Shown here piece by piece: positions 8,750 to 17,524 of a DNA stretch of 64,000 nt. The notes below the pieces were generated by a model. That model was not told the DNA's origin, did no database searches, and saw only the letters and a list, made by a program, of their open reading frames with translations. Source of the stretch: Salipaludibacillus agaradhaerens (GTDB lineage Bacteria; Bacillota; Bacilli; Bacillales; Salisediminibacteriaceae); contig NZ_KV917378.1 of the NCBI RefSeq assembly GCF_002019735.1, forward strand, positions 2,258,869 through 2,322,868, written 5' to 3'. Every line of letters begins with the position of its first letter. Within the stretch, counting starts at the first letter, position 1. Position numbers and translations under genes: made by a program.

Positions 8750-9541
8750 ATGTTTAAATTGCTATGGACTCGATTTAATCAGCACAACTTAATCGACTTA
8801 GGCGCTCAGTGTGCTTACTATTTTCTATTATCACTATTTCCTTTTCTCATTTTTATTATCAGTCTTTTAACATTTCTTCCTTTCACATTTCAGGATGTTT
8901 ACCGTCTCTTACAAGAGGCTTATATTCCTACTGGAGTGCTTGAAGTCATTGAAAACCAGTGGCAAGTCCTTGAGCGTAATCAACAAACCGGTGCCCTTTC
9001 ATTAGGGATTATCTTTACTTTATGGACGGCTTCCCTTGCCTTAAATGCCATTATAAGAGCATTAAATACAGCCTACCATGTGTCAACGGAACGCGGGATG
9101 GTGATGGCCCGCTTAACCTCTATCATCTTAACAATCTCCATGTTTTTTGTCATTATTGTGGCGCTAGGGGTTCAAATTATTGGCTCTCAGCTGCAACATT
9201 ACTTAGAGTTTGATTTAGGGCTCTTTGAAATAGATGTCTTTCGTTGGTTATTTACTTCAGCCGTAACATTTTTAGTTTTCTTAATTCTCTATCTAGTCGG
9301 CCCCAACATTCGTCTTCATTTTCGCGAGGTCTATATTGGGGCGATCGTAGCGACGATCGGCTGGCAGTTAACCTCATATGGTTTTTCCATTTATTTAAAT
9401 ACCTTTGCTAATTACTCAGCTACGTATGGGACGATCGGGACCGTTATTGCTCTCATGGTCTGGTTCCACTTATCCTCCCTTATTTTGCTTCTCGGCGGTG
9501 AAATCAACGCGATATTAAAAGAGGACAGACACCATTTATAA
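8750..9541 (+). CDS. YihY/BrkB family integral membrane protein
   Basis: The 263-residue protein has about six membrane segments and the YihY/BrkB (PF03631) signatures: AAQ-like QCAYYFLLSLFPFLIF at the start, NAIIRALNTAYHV in the middle, and YGTIGTVIALMVWFHLSSLILLLGGEINA near the end. Members were once annotated as ribonuclease BN, which is wrong; the true role is unknown, perhaps export. GGAGGAATTCGCC precedes the ATG, a strong ribosome site. It is transcribed alone and ends in a terminator. Confidence 0.88.
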   Translation: MFKLLWTRFNQHNLIDLGAQCAYYFLLSLFPFLIFIISLLTFLPFTFQDVYRLLQEAYIPTGVLEVIENQWQVLERNQQTGALSLGIIFTLWTASLALNAIIRALNTAYHVSTERGMVMARLTSIILTISMFFVIIVALGVQIIGSQLQHYLEFDLGLFEIDVFRWLFTSAVTFLVFLILYLVGPNIRLHFREVYIGAIVATIGWQLTSYGFSIYLNTFANYSATYGTIGTVIALMVWFHLSSLILLLGGEINAILKEDRHHL

Positions 9542-9592
9542 GTTACATCCAACGTTCATATGATGAGGTTGGGACAAAATCCAGTGAATAAT

Positions 9593-9623
9593 AATGGCCC
9601 TCACTTATGGGAGCCATTTTTTT
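9593..9623 (+). terminator. Rho-independent terminator after the YihY-family gene
   Basis: AATGGC pairs with GCCATT around a short loop, followed by seven T residues. Confidence 0.75.
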
Positions 9624-9644
9624 AATGAATGTTATTCAACCCCA

Positions 9645-9790
9645 TTGATGGTCCAAAACATGAGACTCCCGTGGGAAAAGCAAGAGCTAATTTATTTGCG
9701 ACGAGTACTCGCAGGAGCAGAAGATCCATCGGGGTGATCTTCCCCCGATTAGCTGAAGCCTTGTCCACGGCAAGCGAGTGTATTTTTGCC
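9645..9790 (+). repeat. Degenerate copy of a Bacillaceae GC-rich intergenic repeat
   Basis: The stretch contains GAGACTCCCGTGGGAAAAGC, then AAGATCCATCGGGGTGATCT and a closing CCACGGCAAGCGAG. From memory, this series of motifs resembles a GC-rich intergenic repeat common in Bacillus and Geobacillus (GACTCC..GCGGGAA..AGC). It is clearly richer in G+C than its surroundings. Reading frames cross it on both strands but show no protein character. Function unknown. Confidence 0.6.
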
Positions 9791-9894
9791 AAGCAATCTA
9801 ACGCAAAAAGAATTCCTTCTGACAAAGTTAAATGACCACAAAATAACAGAACAGGAGGTATCCTTGTGTTTAAAGTTTATAACATGCATTTCTC

Positions 9895-9931
9895 CAAACA
9901 AAAAACCAACTGGACGATTCCAGTCAGTTGA
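9895..9931 (-). terminator. Rho-independent terminator, minus strand (hemolysin III gene)
   Basis: On the minus strand CAACTG and CAGTTG pair around an inner CTGGA/TCCAG stem and are followed by GTTTTTT, directly downstream of the gene's stop. Confidence 0.7.
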
Positions 9932-9941
9932 AAATTATAAA

Positions 9942-10589
9942 TTATATGACATATAAATAGACACTCAGGAAGTGTGCTAAGCTTCCAAGTAAAATAAAGA
10001 TATGAAAAATCTCATGGTAACCGATGTGTTTAAATTCTAGCCAATGTGGCTTCCAACCATAGATCACCCCGCCTATCGTATATAAAATGCCACCAGTAAG
10101 GAGGAGCATCAGTCCAGGATAGGCCATCACTTCAGATAACGGAGCATAAAAGAAGACGACAAGCCACCCCATTCCAATATACAGCCCCGTTGAGAGCCAT
10201 CTAGGAGAATGAAACCAAACCATTTTAAAGACAACACCCGCAATGGCAAGACCTGTAACAACACTAAACAGTGTCCACCCTGCCACACCGTTCATCGTAA
10301 TAAGACAGAAAGGCGTATAAGTCCCTGCAATTAACACGTAAATCATTGAATGATCCATCCGTCTAAAAAAAGCAATCACTTTATCTTTAGCAATGACCAT
10401 ATGATAGGTCGCAGAAGCTGAATAAAGTAATATGAGACTGATTCCAAAAATAATAACTGCCATAAGCTCCAAAGGAGAGGCACCATCTAGAGAAACCTTA
10501 ATAACCATTGCTAGCAATGCAACGAACGAAAGCAAGGCACCAGCCAAATGTGTGAGACCGTTCACCGGTTCTCGAATATACGTATTCAT
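9942..10589 (-). CDS. Hemolysin III / PAQR family membrane protein (YqfA-like)
   Basis: The protein has 215 residues and seven membrane segments. Family motifs are EPVNGLTHLAGA near the start, SATYHM, DHSMIYVLIAGTYTP and the C-terminal HEIFHIFILLGSLAHF; the conserved histidines are the presumed metal site shared with PAQR receptors. Function in Bacillus is unclear (membrane homeostasis is suggested for relatives). I chose the ATG at 10589, with GGGGG 8 bases upstream, over a TTG five codons earlier that overlaps that ribosome site. Confidence 0.9.
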   Translation of the reverse strand: MNTYIREPVNGLTHLAGALLSFVALLAMVIKVSLDGASPLELMAVIIFGISLILLYSASATYHMVIAKDKVIAFFRRMDHSMIYVLIAGTYTPFCLITMNGVAGWTLFSVVTGLAIAGVVFKMVWFHSPRWLSTGLYIGMGWLVVFFYAPLSEVMAYPGLMLLLTGGILYTIGGVIYGWKPHWLEFKHIGYHEIFHIFILLGSLAHFLSVYLYVI

Positions 10590-10636
10590 TAATACAACCC
10601 CCAAGTTACTTCATGTAGTTTTTATAACTACTTATT

Positions 10637-10665
10637 ATAATATACTCACAATACTTAATAGTCAA
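10637..10665 (-). promoter_or_regulatory. Predicted sigma-A promoter of the hemolysin III gene
   Basis: On the minus strand TTGACT (10660-10665) and TATTAT (10637-10642) are separated by exactly 17 bases, about 45 bases upstream of the start. Confidence 0.65.
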
Positions 10666-10747
10666 CATTTACTTGAGCTGTTTTACCATATATACTTTAT
10701 CTAATTAGCCATTCATTTTTTTGCAATTATTATTGGAGGTTTTAATT

Positions 10748-11317
10748 ATGGAATCCCTTGAGCAACTGTTATCTAAGCTCCAGCTTAACAATCACATTGA
10801 ACTGACGGACATCCCTGATCTCGATTTGTATATGGACCAAGTCATTCAATTATTCGATAACACATTTAATGATGCTAAACGCCATGAAAAGGATAAAGTT
10901 TTAACGAAAACGATGATTAATAATTATGCGAAAGGAGGGCTAATTCCTCCTATTAAAAATAAAAAATACACTAAAGAGCATATGATATTTCTCTCTTTAA
11001 TTTATGAATTAAAGGGTGTATTATCTATCCAAGACATTAAATTGACGTTATCTGAGCTTATTGAAGGATCCAGTCGTTCATCTGAAGAGCTTCAAACATT
11101 CTATAGGCATTATTTAAGCCTCTCTAAGAGGAATTCAGATAAATTTCGTCAGGATTGTACTGAGCACTTGTCAGAGGTTGAGCACCTTCTAAAAGATGAA
11201 AATGCCATAAGTTCTGAGCATATTATGTTAATTTTAACGCTTATTAATATGAGTAATATTTATCGAAAAGCCGCAGAAAAATTAGTAGACAGTCTAACAG
11301 TCCAACAGGATAAGTAA
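10748..11317 (+). CDS. DUF1836 domain protein
   Basis: The 189-residue protein has the DUF1836 pattern: LTKTMINNYAKGGLIPP followed by YTKEHMIFLSLIYELKGVLSIQDI, which resembles a MerR-like winged helix, then a helical C-terminal half. Members are widespread in Firmicutes and of unknown function; DNA binding is an inference. The ATG at 10748 has GGAGG 8 bases upstream, so an in-frame TTG at 10721 is rejected. It diverges from the hemolysin III gene and ends in its own terminator. Confidence 0.8.
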   Translation: MESLEQLLSKLQLNNHIELTDIPDLDLYMDQVIQLFDNTFNDAKRHEKDKVLTKTMINNYAKGGLIPPIKNKKYTKEHMIFLSLIYELKGVLSIQDIKLTLSELIEGSSRSSEELQTFYRHYLSLSKRNSDKFRQDCTEHLSEVEHLLKDENAISSEHIMLILTLINMSNIYRKAAEKLVDSLTVQQDK

Positions 11318-11391
11318 GAGCCTACAAACACACGCTGTGAACTAACAACCTCAGTTACCTCAACAGATTTCCTGCTAATTAGTATAGTCCT

Positions 11392-11432
11392 AAAAAGCTG
11401 TCTCACAAATTGAACGCTGATGACAGCTTTTT
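11392..11432 (+). terminator. Rho-independent terminator after the DUF1836 gene
   Basis: AAAAAGCTGTC and GACAGCTTTTT form an 11-bp perfect stem ending in T residues. Confidence 0.8.
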
Positions 11433-11587
11433 CTATGTCCTCCTCTAGTCTTCCCCACACAAGTCGTCTCGTTTCTCGATAGTCACCACCGTTTAACTTC
11501 TTGCTGTTACTCCTCTTTTTATTATCACAGGTCCTTACTATCGCCTAATCCAAGAGTCCTAATTCGCCCTTTTCTATCAAAAAAGAG

Positions 11588-11614
11588 GTTTATTTCTCTC
11601 TCCTAAATGGAAAA
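11588..11614 (+). promoter_or_regulatory. Possible sigma-B promoter of the YflT-like gene
   Basis: GTTTAT at 11588-11593 and GGAAAA at 11609-11614, 15 bases apart, resemble the sigma-B consensus GTTTAA/GGGTAT. The match is partial, but YflT-family genes are often general stress genes. Confidence 0.4.
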
Positions 11615-11667
11615 CAGTCCATAACACCATAAAATAAAACTTACTTTAATCGAAAGGATGATAAGAT

Positions 11668-12012
11668 ATGACACCTATTTACAAAGAATTTCACAATGAT
11701 GAGGAAGTTGTATCATCTGTTCAAGCATTGAAGAACAAAGGTATTAGTGGAGACGACATTTATATTGTGGCTCATGACGATGATCGAACAAAAAGAGTCG
11801 CTGATAATGCAGATGCGAATACGATTGGTATGAGTGAACAAAGCTTTGGAGAAGCGACAAAAAATCTGTTCCGCCAAAAAGGTGATGAGCTACGTACGAA
11901 ATTTAATGAAGTTGGCTTCACTGACACTATGGCGGAAGATTTAGAGGAAAGTCTAGATGAAGGAAAAATTGTCGTGGTCGTTAAAGATGCGCCAGAAGAT
12001 GTCTTTATTTAA
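11668..12012 (+). CDS. YflT-like general stress protein
   Basis: The 114-residue acidic protein matches the YflT / general stress protein 17M family: YKEFHNDEEVVSSVQALKNKG, GDDIYIVAHDD, and an ending with EGKIVVVVKD. Relatives in B. subtilis are induced by heat and sigma-B stress; the molecular role is unknown. AAAGGATGATAAG before the ATG is a good ribosome site. It is monocistronic with a strong terminator. Confidence 0.85.
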   Translation: MTPIYKEFHNDEEVVSSVQALKNKGISGDDIYIVAHDDDRTKRVADNADANTIGMSEQSFGEATKNLFRQKGDELRTKFNEVGFTDTMAEDLEESLDEGKIVVVVKDAPEDVFI

Positions 12013-12033
12013 ACACAACAGAATTAGCAAAAT

Positions 12034-12076
12034 ATCATGAAACGAAGCAGTAAGTATCACTGCTTCGTTTCATGAT
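12034..12076. terminator. Bidirectional terminator between the YflT-like and TRIC genes
   Basis: An 18-bp perfect stem, ATCATGAAACGAAGCAGT with ACTGCTTCGTTTCATGAT, surrounds a 7-base loop. Its right arm includes the stop codon of the minus-strand gene. Confidence 0.85.
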
Positions 12077-12678
12077 GTATGGTAACTAACTGTTCGAATG
12101 GGGAGCTTCCAACCGAAATAGGAGGCGAAAAGTCGCATAATAACGACTGTCACAACAATTAATAAAAGCTGCCATGGCGCCGTTAGCCAGCCTGTTCCTA
12201 CAATGACTCCTGGAATTAATGTCCACGCAATATAAATATCTTTCTGAAGAAATAGCGGCTTCCTTCCTGCTAAAACGTCCCTAATCATCCCGCCACCTGT
12301 TCCAGTTAATGCAGCCGCAGCGATGCTAGCACTTAACGGCAAGCCCATGGAATAGGCATACATCGCTCCTTGTACCGAAAATGCCCCAAGTCCAATGGCA
12401 TCAAAAAAGACACCTCTACGAAGAAGTGTCCATCGCACTACTTTCGGAAATACGAATGCTAACGTCATAACAGCAAAAGCAACGGTGAAGAGTGTCCCTT
12501 GCTCCCACAACTCTGATACTGGGACACCAATAAGTAAATTCCTCACAGCTCCACCACCGAATGCCGTAATAAACCCTAAAATATAAATACCCATTAAATC
12601 ATACTTTTCTTCCATCGCTACTAGCACACCACTTAATGCAAAGGCAATGGTACCAATAACGTTTAATACATCCCACAT
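12070..12678 (-). CDS. TRIC-type cation channel family protein (UPF0126)
   Basis: The 202-residue protein is built of two homologous three-helix repeats. Each has the family's glycine signature: AFGGGAVRNLLIG in the first and GTGGGMIRDVLAGRKP in the second. Bacterial members of this family form trimeric K+ or monovalent cation channels, so that is the probable role. The closest B. subtilis relative would be YvgT. The gene stands alone and converges on the YflT-like gene. Confidence 0.88.
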   Translation of the reverse strand: MWDVLNVIGTIAFALSGVLVAMEEKYDLMGIYILGFITAFGGGAVRNLLIGVPVSELWEQGTLFTVAFAVMTLAFVFPKVVRWTLLRRGVFFDAIGLGAFSVQGAMYAYSMGLPLSASIAAAALTGTGGGMIRDVLAGRKPLFLQKDIYIAWTLIPGVIVGTGWLTAPWQLLLIVVTVVIMRLFASYFGWKLPIRTVSYHTS

Positions 12679-12924
12679 GTCTTTACCTTCTTTCTAACGA
12701 TCAAAATACGTCTCAATTTTAGGCGAATAAAGTGAAATCAGCAAGCCTTTTGTTTCATTGGTGTAAAAAAGCCTATATCCATTAGCATATGGTAAATTTC
12801 ATCTACCTTCTTGTTTAGTCTCATTCTCAATCGGGAATCGCAACACTAAGCACCTTTTAACAAAAAAACAAGTTATTTAGTTGCTTTAGAAATTAATTAT
12901 TCTTCACAAAGGGAGGTGTCAACA

Positions 12925-13125
12925 ATGAAAGAATACACTGTCAGACCAAATAAAGATGCTGATGCATGGTTTTTAAAAATCGAGGATGTAGCACCTGAGA
13001 AAGACTTTGATAAAATGGATGAGGCCATAGAAGCAGGTAAACAGGTTGCGGAGGAAAATAAACCGAGTCGACTTGTTATATACAATCACCTCAATCAAAT
13101 AGTAGATGAAAAAACGTTTCATTGA
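12925..13125 (+). CDS. DUF2188 family small protein
   Basis: The protein is 66 residues: MKEYTVRPNKDADAWFLKIE and a C-terminal KPSRLVIYNHLNQIVDEKTF, matching DUF2188 proteins, which are small, beta-rich and uncharacterised. The ATG at 12925 has GGGAGG 8 bases upstream; the GTG three codons earlier overlaps the ribosome site. Hydrophilic, no signal peptide. Possible remnant coding DNA follows in the same frame after the stop. Confidence 0.82.
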   Translation: MKEYTVRPNKDADAWFLKIEDVAPEKDFDKMDEAIEAGKQVAEENKPSRLVIYNHLNQIVDEKTFH

Positions 13126-13149
13126 GGATGGAAGATTCATTGATTTTAG

Positions 13150-13275
13150 AAGCTTGAAAATTGGGTGGACGACTTCCATAAGAAGAACCATGATGACACT
13201 TCTGATCCTCAGATAACCCCCGCCTATATAGATGATATGGTTACTTATTTAAAAGGGTTGCCGCATAAGTATTAA
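13150..13275 (+). other. Possible remnant reading frame after the DUF2188 gene
   Basis: Forty-one codons are open in the DUF2188 frame, beginning just after the stops at 13141 and 13147 and ending at TAA 13273-13275. The translation is hydrophilic and protein-like (KLENWVDDFHKKNHDD, TPAYIDDMVTYLKGLPHKY). It has no suitable start codon or ribosome site near its beginning. It may be a decayed gene; chance is not excluded. Confidence 0.3.
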
Positions 13276-13294
13276 CTTATGAAGACAACCCTTT
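13251..13294. terminator. Bidirectional terminator between the DUF2188 and SdhE-like genes
   Basis: AAAGGGTTG/CAACCCTTT forms the outer stem with an inner CATAAGT/ACTTATG stem; T-rich sequence follows on both strands. Confidence 0.7.
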
Positions 13295-13362
13295 ATTTGA
13301 AATTTGATATCTTATTTTGAATGATGACATTTGTTCAGTTCATTATAGTTCCAGACCGTCAA

Positions 13363-14238
13363 CTAACCTATTGCCACCTTTAGTGTAGGAATGACATCGA
13401 CTATATGGCGATCAATCGCCAATTCTTCAGGCTCGAACCCTAATGCCAAACCAATTAATTGTGGCAAGTGTAAAATTGGCATTGTAATATCCATTTGGCT
13501 TCCTTTTTGCGCCTCTGGTTGGTACATATCTAACTGCATTTGACAAAGAGGACACGGTGTCACGATACAATCAGCTTTAGCTGCTTTAGATGACAAACAA
13601 TTTTTTTCTGTTAGTTTCATGACTTCTTTTTCTGCAGGAAAGACGGCATGAAAGCCACAACAAGCAAGTCGTTGATCAAAGTCCACAACTTCCGCACCTA
13701 ATGCTTCTGCCACCATCTCCATCGATTGAGGGTTTAATGGATCTTCAAATCCCATCACATCTGCTGGTCTTAAAATATGACAACCATAAAAGTTTGCCAC
13801 TTTCAAACCTGTTAACGGGCGTTTTACTAGTTTCTTAAGCTCATCCAACCCATAGTCTTTAATGAGAACCCACAATAAATGTGTGACATCAGACGTTCCT
13901 TTATAAGTCATCCCAGCCTCATTTAACTTCGCATTAGCTGAGTCCCGTTTTTTCTCACTTTTATCGAGCTTTGTTTTTGTATTTCTAAGCATGAGTGTAC
14001 ATGTATTACATACGGTTAATAAAGGGGCGTTCAGTTCTTCTGCCAAAGCAATGTTTCGTGCATTAACTGCATCGCTCAAATCAGCGTTCACATCTTGTAT
14101 ATGGCTGGCTCCACAACACGTCCAGCCGTTTAGTTCAATCAGTTCGATTCCCATGGCCGCTGCTACTTTCTTCGTGGAAATCATTAATTCCTCAGCCGCA
14201 GATTCTAACGTACATCCTGGAAAAAAGGCATACCTCAT
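13363..14238 (-). CDS. CCG-domain subunit (SdhE/HdrB-like) of fumarate reductase
   Basis: The 291-residue protein has two cysteine-rich CCG domains: [16 protein letters not shown] and VCNTCTLM, then [22 protein letters not shown] and [10 protein letters not shown]. These domains occur in HdrB of heterodisulfide reductase and in the third subunit of type-E succinate dehydrogenases and 8-methylmenaquinol:fumarate reductases, where they replace the haem membrane anchor. It has no membrane segment, so membrane attachment must be peripheral. The start overlaps the stop of the iron-sulfur subunit gene (TAATG), which supports translation as one complex. Assignment to this family is firm; quinone specificity is not known. 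Confidence 0.88.
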   Translation of the reverse strand: MRYAFFPGCTLESAAEELMISTKKVAAAMGIELIELNGWTCCGASHIQDVNADLSDAVNARNIALAEELNAPLLTVCNTCTLMLRNTKTKLDKSEKKRDSANAKLNEAGMTYKGTSDVTHLLWVLIKDYGLDELKKLVKRPLTGLKVANFYGCHILRPADVMGFEDPLNPQSMEMVAEALGAEVVDFDQRLACCGFHAVFPAEKEVMKLTEKNCLSSKAAKADCIVTPCPLCQMQLDMYQPEAQKGSQMDITMPILHLPQLIGLALGFEPEELAIDRHIVDVIPTLKVAIG

Positions 14239-15191
14239 TAGACTCGCTCCTTTTCATTCTCGCTGTATATTTTTCTCACGCCTTCAATGCCGTCAATTTT
14301 CTTAGGAAAATGAAATGGATTTATTTTCCCTTTTGCTATCATGCGATAAGCAAATGGAATCTTTTTCGTTACCGTTTTGACAACACCATCCGTTTTCACT
14401 GGGAGCATCATCTCATTTAAGCGCCCTTTGCTCCTCACATCATCATGGAAAGCATAGGCATGACGCGCTCCTTGATTATTCCTTTCACCGCTTTCCATCG
14501 ACCGTTGTCGTAAGTAGGCGATCTGGTCTGTTAAAGGAATCCCTTTAGGACATTGTGTCACACACTCATTACAATGAAGACATTTCCATAAGCCATTCTC
14601 GACTACCGGTTTTAAGCGTGCGTCAGGCGCATTATCTCTAGAATCAACGAGAAAACGATACGCTTTATTAAAGATAAAGGGATCGAGATATGAGCCATCA
14701 TTCACATCTAATTGATTACATTCAGAGGCACAGGCCCCACATAAAATACAATCTGTCGGCTTAGCAATGGCATCAGCCTCTTCTTTTGATTGAATAAAAC
14801 CGTTGCTCTTGCTACCATGATTAGCTGGTGAAAGCCATGGATTGACTTTTTTCATCTTCTCCATCTTAGGTTTCCAATCAATCACTAAATCTCTTACAAC
14901 ATCGAAATTCCCCATTGGTTCGAATGTGAGTGTTTTAGTTTTAAATGTTTCTACTAGCTCATCTAAAGATGTTTTGCAGCTTAAAAATGAGTGACCATTT
15001 ACTTTAATTCCACAGCTTCCGCAAATGGCATGTCGACAGGCCGACGTAAAGTTTAGCGTTGGATCTAAGTCGTCCTTAATCGTCGTTAACGCCCAGAGAA
15101 CGGTTTTCCCTGGTTCATAGGGAAGTTCATAGCGCTGAAGCCATTTTTTCTCCCCATCAAAACGTTGTATTTGAAAAATAAATTTATCCAT
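14238..15191 (-). CDS. Fumarate reductase/succinate dehydrogenase iron-sulfur subunit
   Basis: The 317-residue protein has an N-terminal [2Fe-2S] ferredoxin domain ([10 protein letters not shown] with a later FLSCK) and a C-terminal domain with [11 protein letters not shown] and [14 protein letters not shown]. Conventional SdhB/FrdB has a non-Cys residue at the second position of the last motif, giving [3Fe-4S]; here a fourth cysteine (CLHC) suggests [4Fe-4S], as reported for the Acidianus type-E enzyme. It is about 60 residues longer than standard SdhB, with a basic C-terminal tail. It would pass electrons between flavin and the CCG subunit. TAATG overlaps join it to both neighbours. Confidence 0.92.
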   Translation of the reverse strand: MDKFIFQIQRFDGEKKWLQRYELPYEPGKTVLWALTTIKDDLDPTLNFTSACRHAICGSCGIKVNGHSFLSCKTSLDELVETFKTKTLTFEPMGNFDVVRDLVIDWKPKMEKMKKVNPWLSPANHGSKSNGFIQSKEEADAIAKPTDCILCGACASECNQLDVNDGSYLDPFIFNKAYRFLVDSRDNAPDARLKPVVENGLWKCLHCNECVTQCPKGIPLTDQIAYLRQRSMESGERNNQGARHAYAFHDDVRSKGRLNEMMLPVKTDGVVKTVTKKIPFAYRMIAKGKINPFHFPKKIDGIEGVRKIYSENEKERV

Positions 15192-16900
15192 TAGTAAACT
15201 CTCTCCTCAGGCGTATATGACGTAATACTCACTGGATGGTGGTCAAGGCGGTAATTGTCGCCCTCTTTATAGATCAGGGTATGCTTTAAAAATTCGTCAT
15301 CACGGCGCTCAGGGAAGTCTTCCCTTGAATGCGAGCCACGACTTTCTTCTCTTGCGATAGCCCCCATTGCCACAGCTTTAGCTAATGTGAGTAAGTTGCC
15401 AATTTCAACGTAATTGACGAACGCCATATTATAACGGACCGCAGCATCTCCAATGAATGTTTCTTTATAATCTTCAATGAGCTGTTCAATTGTCTCAAGA
15501 GCATGGACCATCTCATCTTTTTTACGAAAAATACCGACATTATCCCACATTGTACCTGCCATCGTGTTACGGATCTCAACAAGGCTTTTACCGGCTTCTT
15601 TTTGTCGCATCGCATGAAATTTATCATGCCATTCTGTTGCCTTATTTGTCAGCAGTGTGTCGCCTTTGAACGTCCGTTGTTCAGCCGTTTTCCTAGCACC
15701 AATCCCTGCATATTTTCCAAATAGCACAACGTCAGCGACCGAGTTTCCACCTAACCGGTTTGCTCCATGTAGTGAGACACAGGCACATTCTCCGGCGGCA
15801 TGAATACCTTTAACAGGTGTTTCAAGTGTTTCCGGATTAATAACATGAATGCCGCCCATCATGTAGTGACAGCTCGGTCTGATCGGAACCGGCTCTGTCA
15901 TTAAATCTGTTCCCTCAAAGTCTAAGGCCAATTCCCGCACTTGTGGGAGACGTTCCATGATTTTTTCTTCACCTAGATGACGCAGATCCATAAGAACATA
16001 AGCCTCTAACCCTTCACCGAATCCTCTACCCGCTTTTATTTCCATTTCAATCGAACGGGATACGAGATCTCTCGGTGCTAATTCCATTTTGTCAGGAGCA
16101 TATTTTTTCATAAACCGCTCTCCATCTTTATTCAACAGGTAACCACCCTCACCACGGCATGCTTCCGAGAGTAAAATCCCAGTAGAAGCGAGACCTGTCG
16201 GGTGGAATTGAACGAATTCAGGATCTTTAACAGGTATACCTGCCTCAAAACAAGCAGCTGTCCCATCACCTGTCATGTTGAAAGCGTTCGTCGTTCTATT
16301 CCAATAAATGCGGCCGAAGCCTCCGCTCGCTATAACGACTGATTTCGCTTTGATTGCATGGATTTCTCCTGATTTAATGTCCATGGCTACCAAACCATGG
16401 CATTCATCCTCTTCAACAACAAGTGAGAGAAGAAACCATTCGTCTAAAAAGGTCACATTATTTTTTAAACATTGTTCATAAACAGAGTGTAAAATGACGT
16501 GTCCTGTTTTATCCGCCGAATAACATGTACGAGGACTAGACGCTCCACCAAATGGTCGCTGAGCTACCTTACCATTCTCATCTCTTGAAAACGGGACCCC
16601 ATAATAGTCCAATTCTTGAATAATCTCTGGCATCCGCTTCGTAAAAAACTCGACTGCATCCTGATCAGCTAAAAAGTCACTCCCCTTAACCGTATCTTTA
16701 AAATGCTTCTCAGGCGAATCGGTGTTATCACGGTTACCCATCGCGGCGTTAATTCCCCCTTGAGCAGCTCCTGTATGAGATCTCGTTGGGAATATTTTTG
16801 ATAAACAGGCCACCTTTAAATTTTTATTTTCACTGGCTGAAAGGGCAGCCATCATTCCTGCGCCCCCGGCACCAACTACAACTACATCATAAGTTAACAT
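15191..16900 (-). CDS. Fumarate reductase/succinate dehydrogenase flavoprotein subunit
   Basis: The 569-residue protein carries the FAD-binding VVVGAGGAGMMAALSA motif, the covalent-flavin histidine region FPTRSHTGAAQGG, substrate-site motifs QFHPTG, EACRGEGG and HYMMGGI, and GANRLGGNSVADVV. It interconverts fumarate and succinate. I chose the ATG at 16900, with AAAGGGGAA 6 bases upstream; an upstream in-frame extension to 16978 runs back into the fumarase gene and has no ribosome site. There is no Tat or Sec signal, so the enzyme is cytoplasmic. Fumarase genes upstream would supply fumarate, suggesting the reductase direction. Confidence 0.93.
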   Translation of the reverse strand: MLTYDVVVVGAGGAGMMAALSASENKNLKVACLSKIFPTRSHTGAAQGGINAAMGNRDNTDSPEKHFKDTVKGSDFLADQDAVEFFTKRMPEIIQELDYYGVPFSRDENGKVAQRPFGGASSPRTCYSADKTGHVILHSVYEQCLKNNVTFLDEWFLLSLVVEEDECHGLVAMDIKSGEIHAIKAKSVVIASGGFGRIYWNRTTNAFNMTGDGTAACFEAGIPVKDPEFVQFHPTGLASTGILLSEACRGEGGYLLNKDGERFMKKYAPDKMELAPRDLVSRSIEMEIKAGRGFGEGLEAYVLMDLRHLGEEKIMERLPQVRELALDFEGTDLMTEPVPIRPSCHYMMGGIHVINPETLETPVKGIHAAGECACVSLHGANRLGGNSVADVVLFGKYAGIGARKTAEQRTFKGDTLLTNKATEWHDKFHAMRQKEAGKSLVEIRNTMAGTMWDNVGIFRKKDEMVHALETIEQLIEDYKETFIGDAAVRYNMAFVNYVEIGNLLTLAKAVAMGAIAREESRGSHSREDFPERRDDEFLKHTLIYKEGDNYRLDHHPVSITSYTPEERVY

Positions 16901-16937
16901 ATTCGGTTCCCCTTTATCGCTAAAGTTTCTGCCTGCC

Positions 16938-17510
16938 TCACGACGACGTAGGCTCTGTTTGCTTATATTTTTCAACACCTAATTTGTATAAATCGTTTCC
17001 TAAGCTATCAATAGCCACAACACATGGATAGTCGACAACTTCCATTTTTCTTATAGCTTCGGGTCCTAATTCTTCGTAGGCGACCACATCGACTTTATTA
17101 ATGGAATCAGAGATAACAGCAGCCGCACCACCTACTGCCGCAAAGTAAACAGCACCGTGCTGTTTCATCGCTTCAATCACTTCAGGGCTTCTTGGCCCTT
17201 TACCAATCATCCCTCGCAACCCTTCCGCTAATAAAGCTGGTGAGTATGCGTCCATTCTGCCGCTTGTGGTCGGTCCACAGGAACCGATAACACGTCCTGG
17301 TTTCGCTGGTGTCGGCCCAGCATAATAGATGACTTGGTCCGTAACATCCATTGGAAGAGCCTCTCCAGCAGATAAAGCCTCCGTCATATTTTTATGTGCT
17401 GCATCTCTGGCCGTATAAATCGTTCCAGTTATCGTTACAAGATCACCTGCTCTCAAATCTTTTACTTGGTCATGTGTGAGCGGGATGGTCAATGCTTTTT
17501 GTTCAGCCAT
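16938..17510 (-). CDS. Class I fumarase/tartrate dehydratase beta subunit
   Basis: This 190-residue protein matches the C-terminal half of class I fumarases and TtdB: GDLVTITGTIYTARDAAHK, VIGSCGPTTSGRMD, GKGPRSPEV and FAAVGGAAAVISD. With the alpha subunit it forms an oxygen-sensitive [4Fe-4S] hydro-lyase for malate/fumarate or tartrate/oxaloacetate. The ATG at 17510 has GGAGG 8 bases upstream, and only 14 bases separate it from the alpha gene. Fumarate reductase genes next door favour fumarase over tartrate dehydratase, but sequence alone does not decide. Confidence 0.9.
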   Translation of the reverse strand: MAEQKALTIPLTHDQVKDLRAGDLVTITGTIYTARDAAHKNMTEALSAGEALPMDVTDQVIYYAGPTPAKPGRVIGSCGPTTSGRMDAYSPALLAEGLRGMIGKGPRSPEVIEAMKQHGAVYFAAVGGAAAVISDSINKVDVVAYEELGPEAIRKMEVVDYPCVVAIDSLGNDLYKLGVEKYKQTEPTSS

Positions 17511-17524
17511 GTATATACCCTCCT

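Larger units (their letters stand above)
11318..11667. other. Intergenic region with a terminator and a sigma-B-like promoter
   Basis: The 350 bases between the DUF1836 gene and the YflT gene hold the DUF1836 terminator (11392-11432) and the candidate promoter listed separately. I see no credible open frame or repeat in the rest. Confidence 0.6.

Noticed and set aside
9622-9835. Protein-coding frames on both strands over the GC-rich repeat
   Set aside because: No ribosome site, and the composition is explained by the repeat.
16901-16978. Tat signal (SLRRRE) before the flavoprotein, as in periplasmic Mfr enzymes
   Set aside because: The stretch lies in the fumarase beta overlap region, has no hydrophobic core and no ribosome site; the real start is at 16900.
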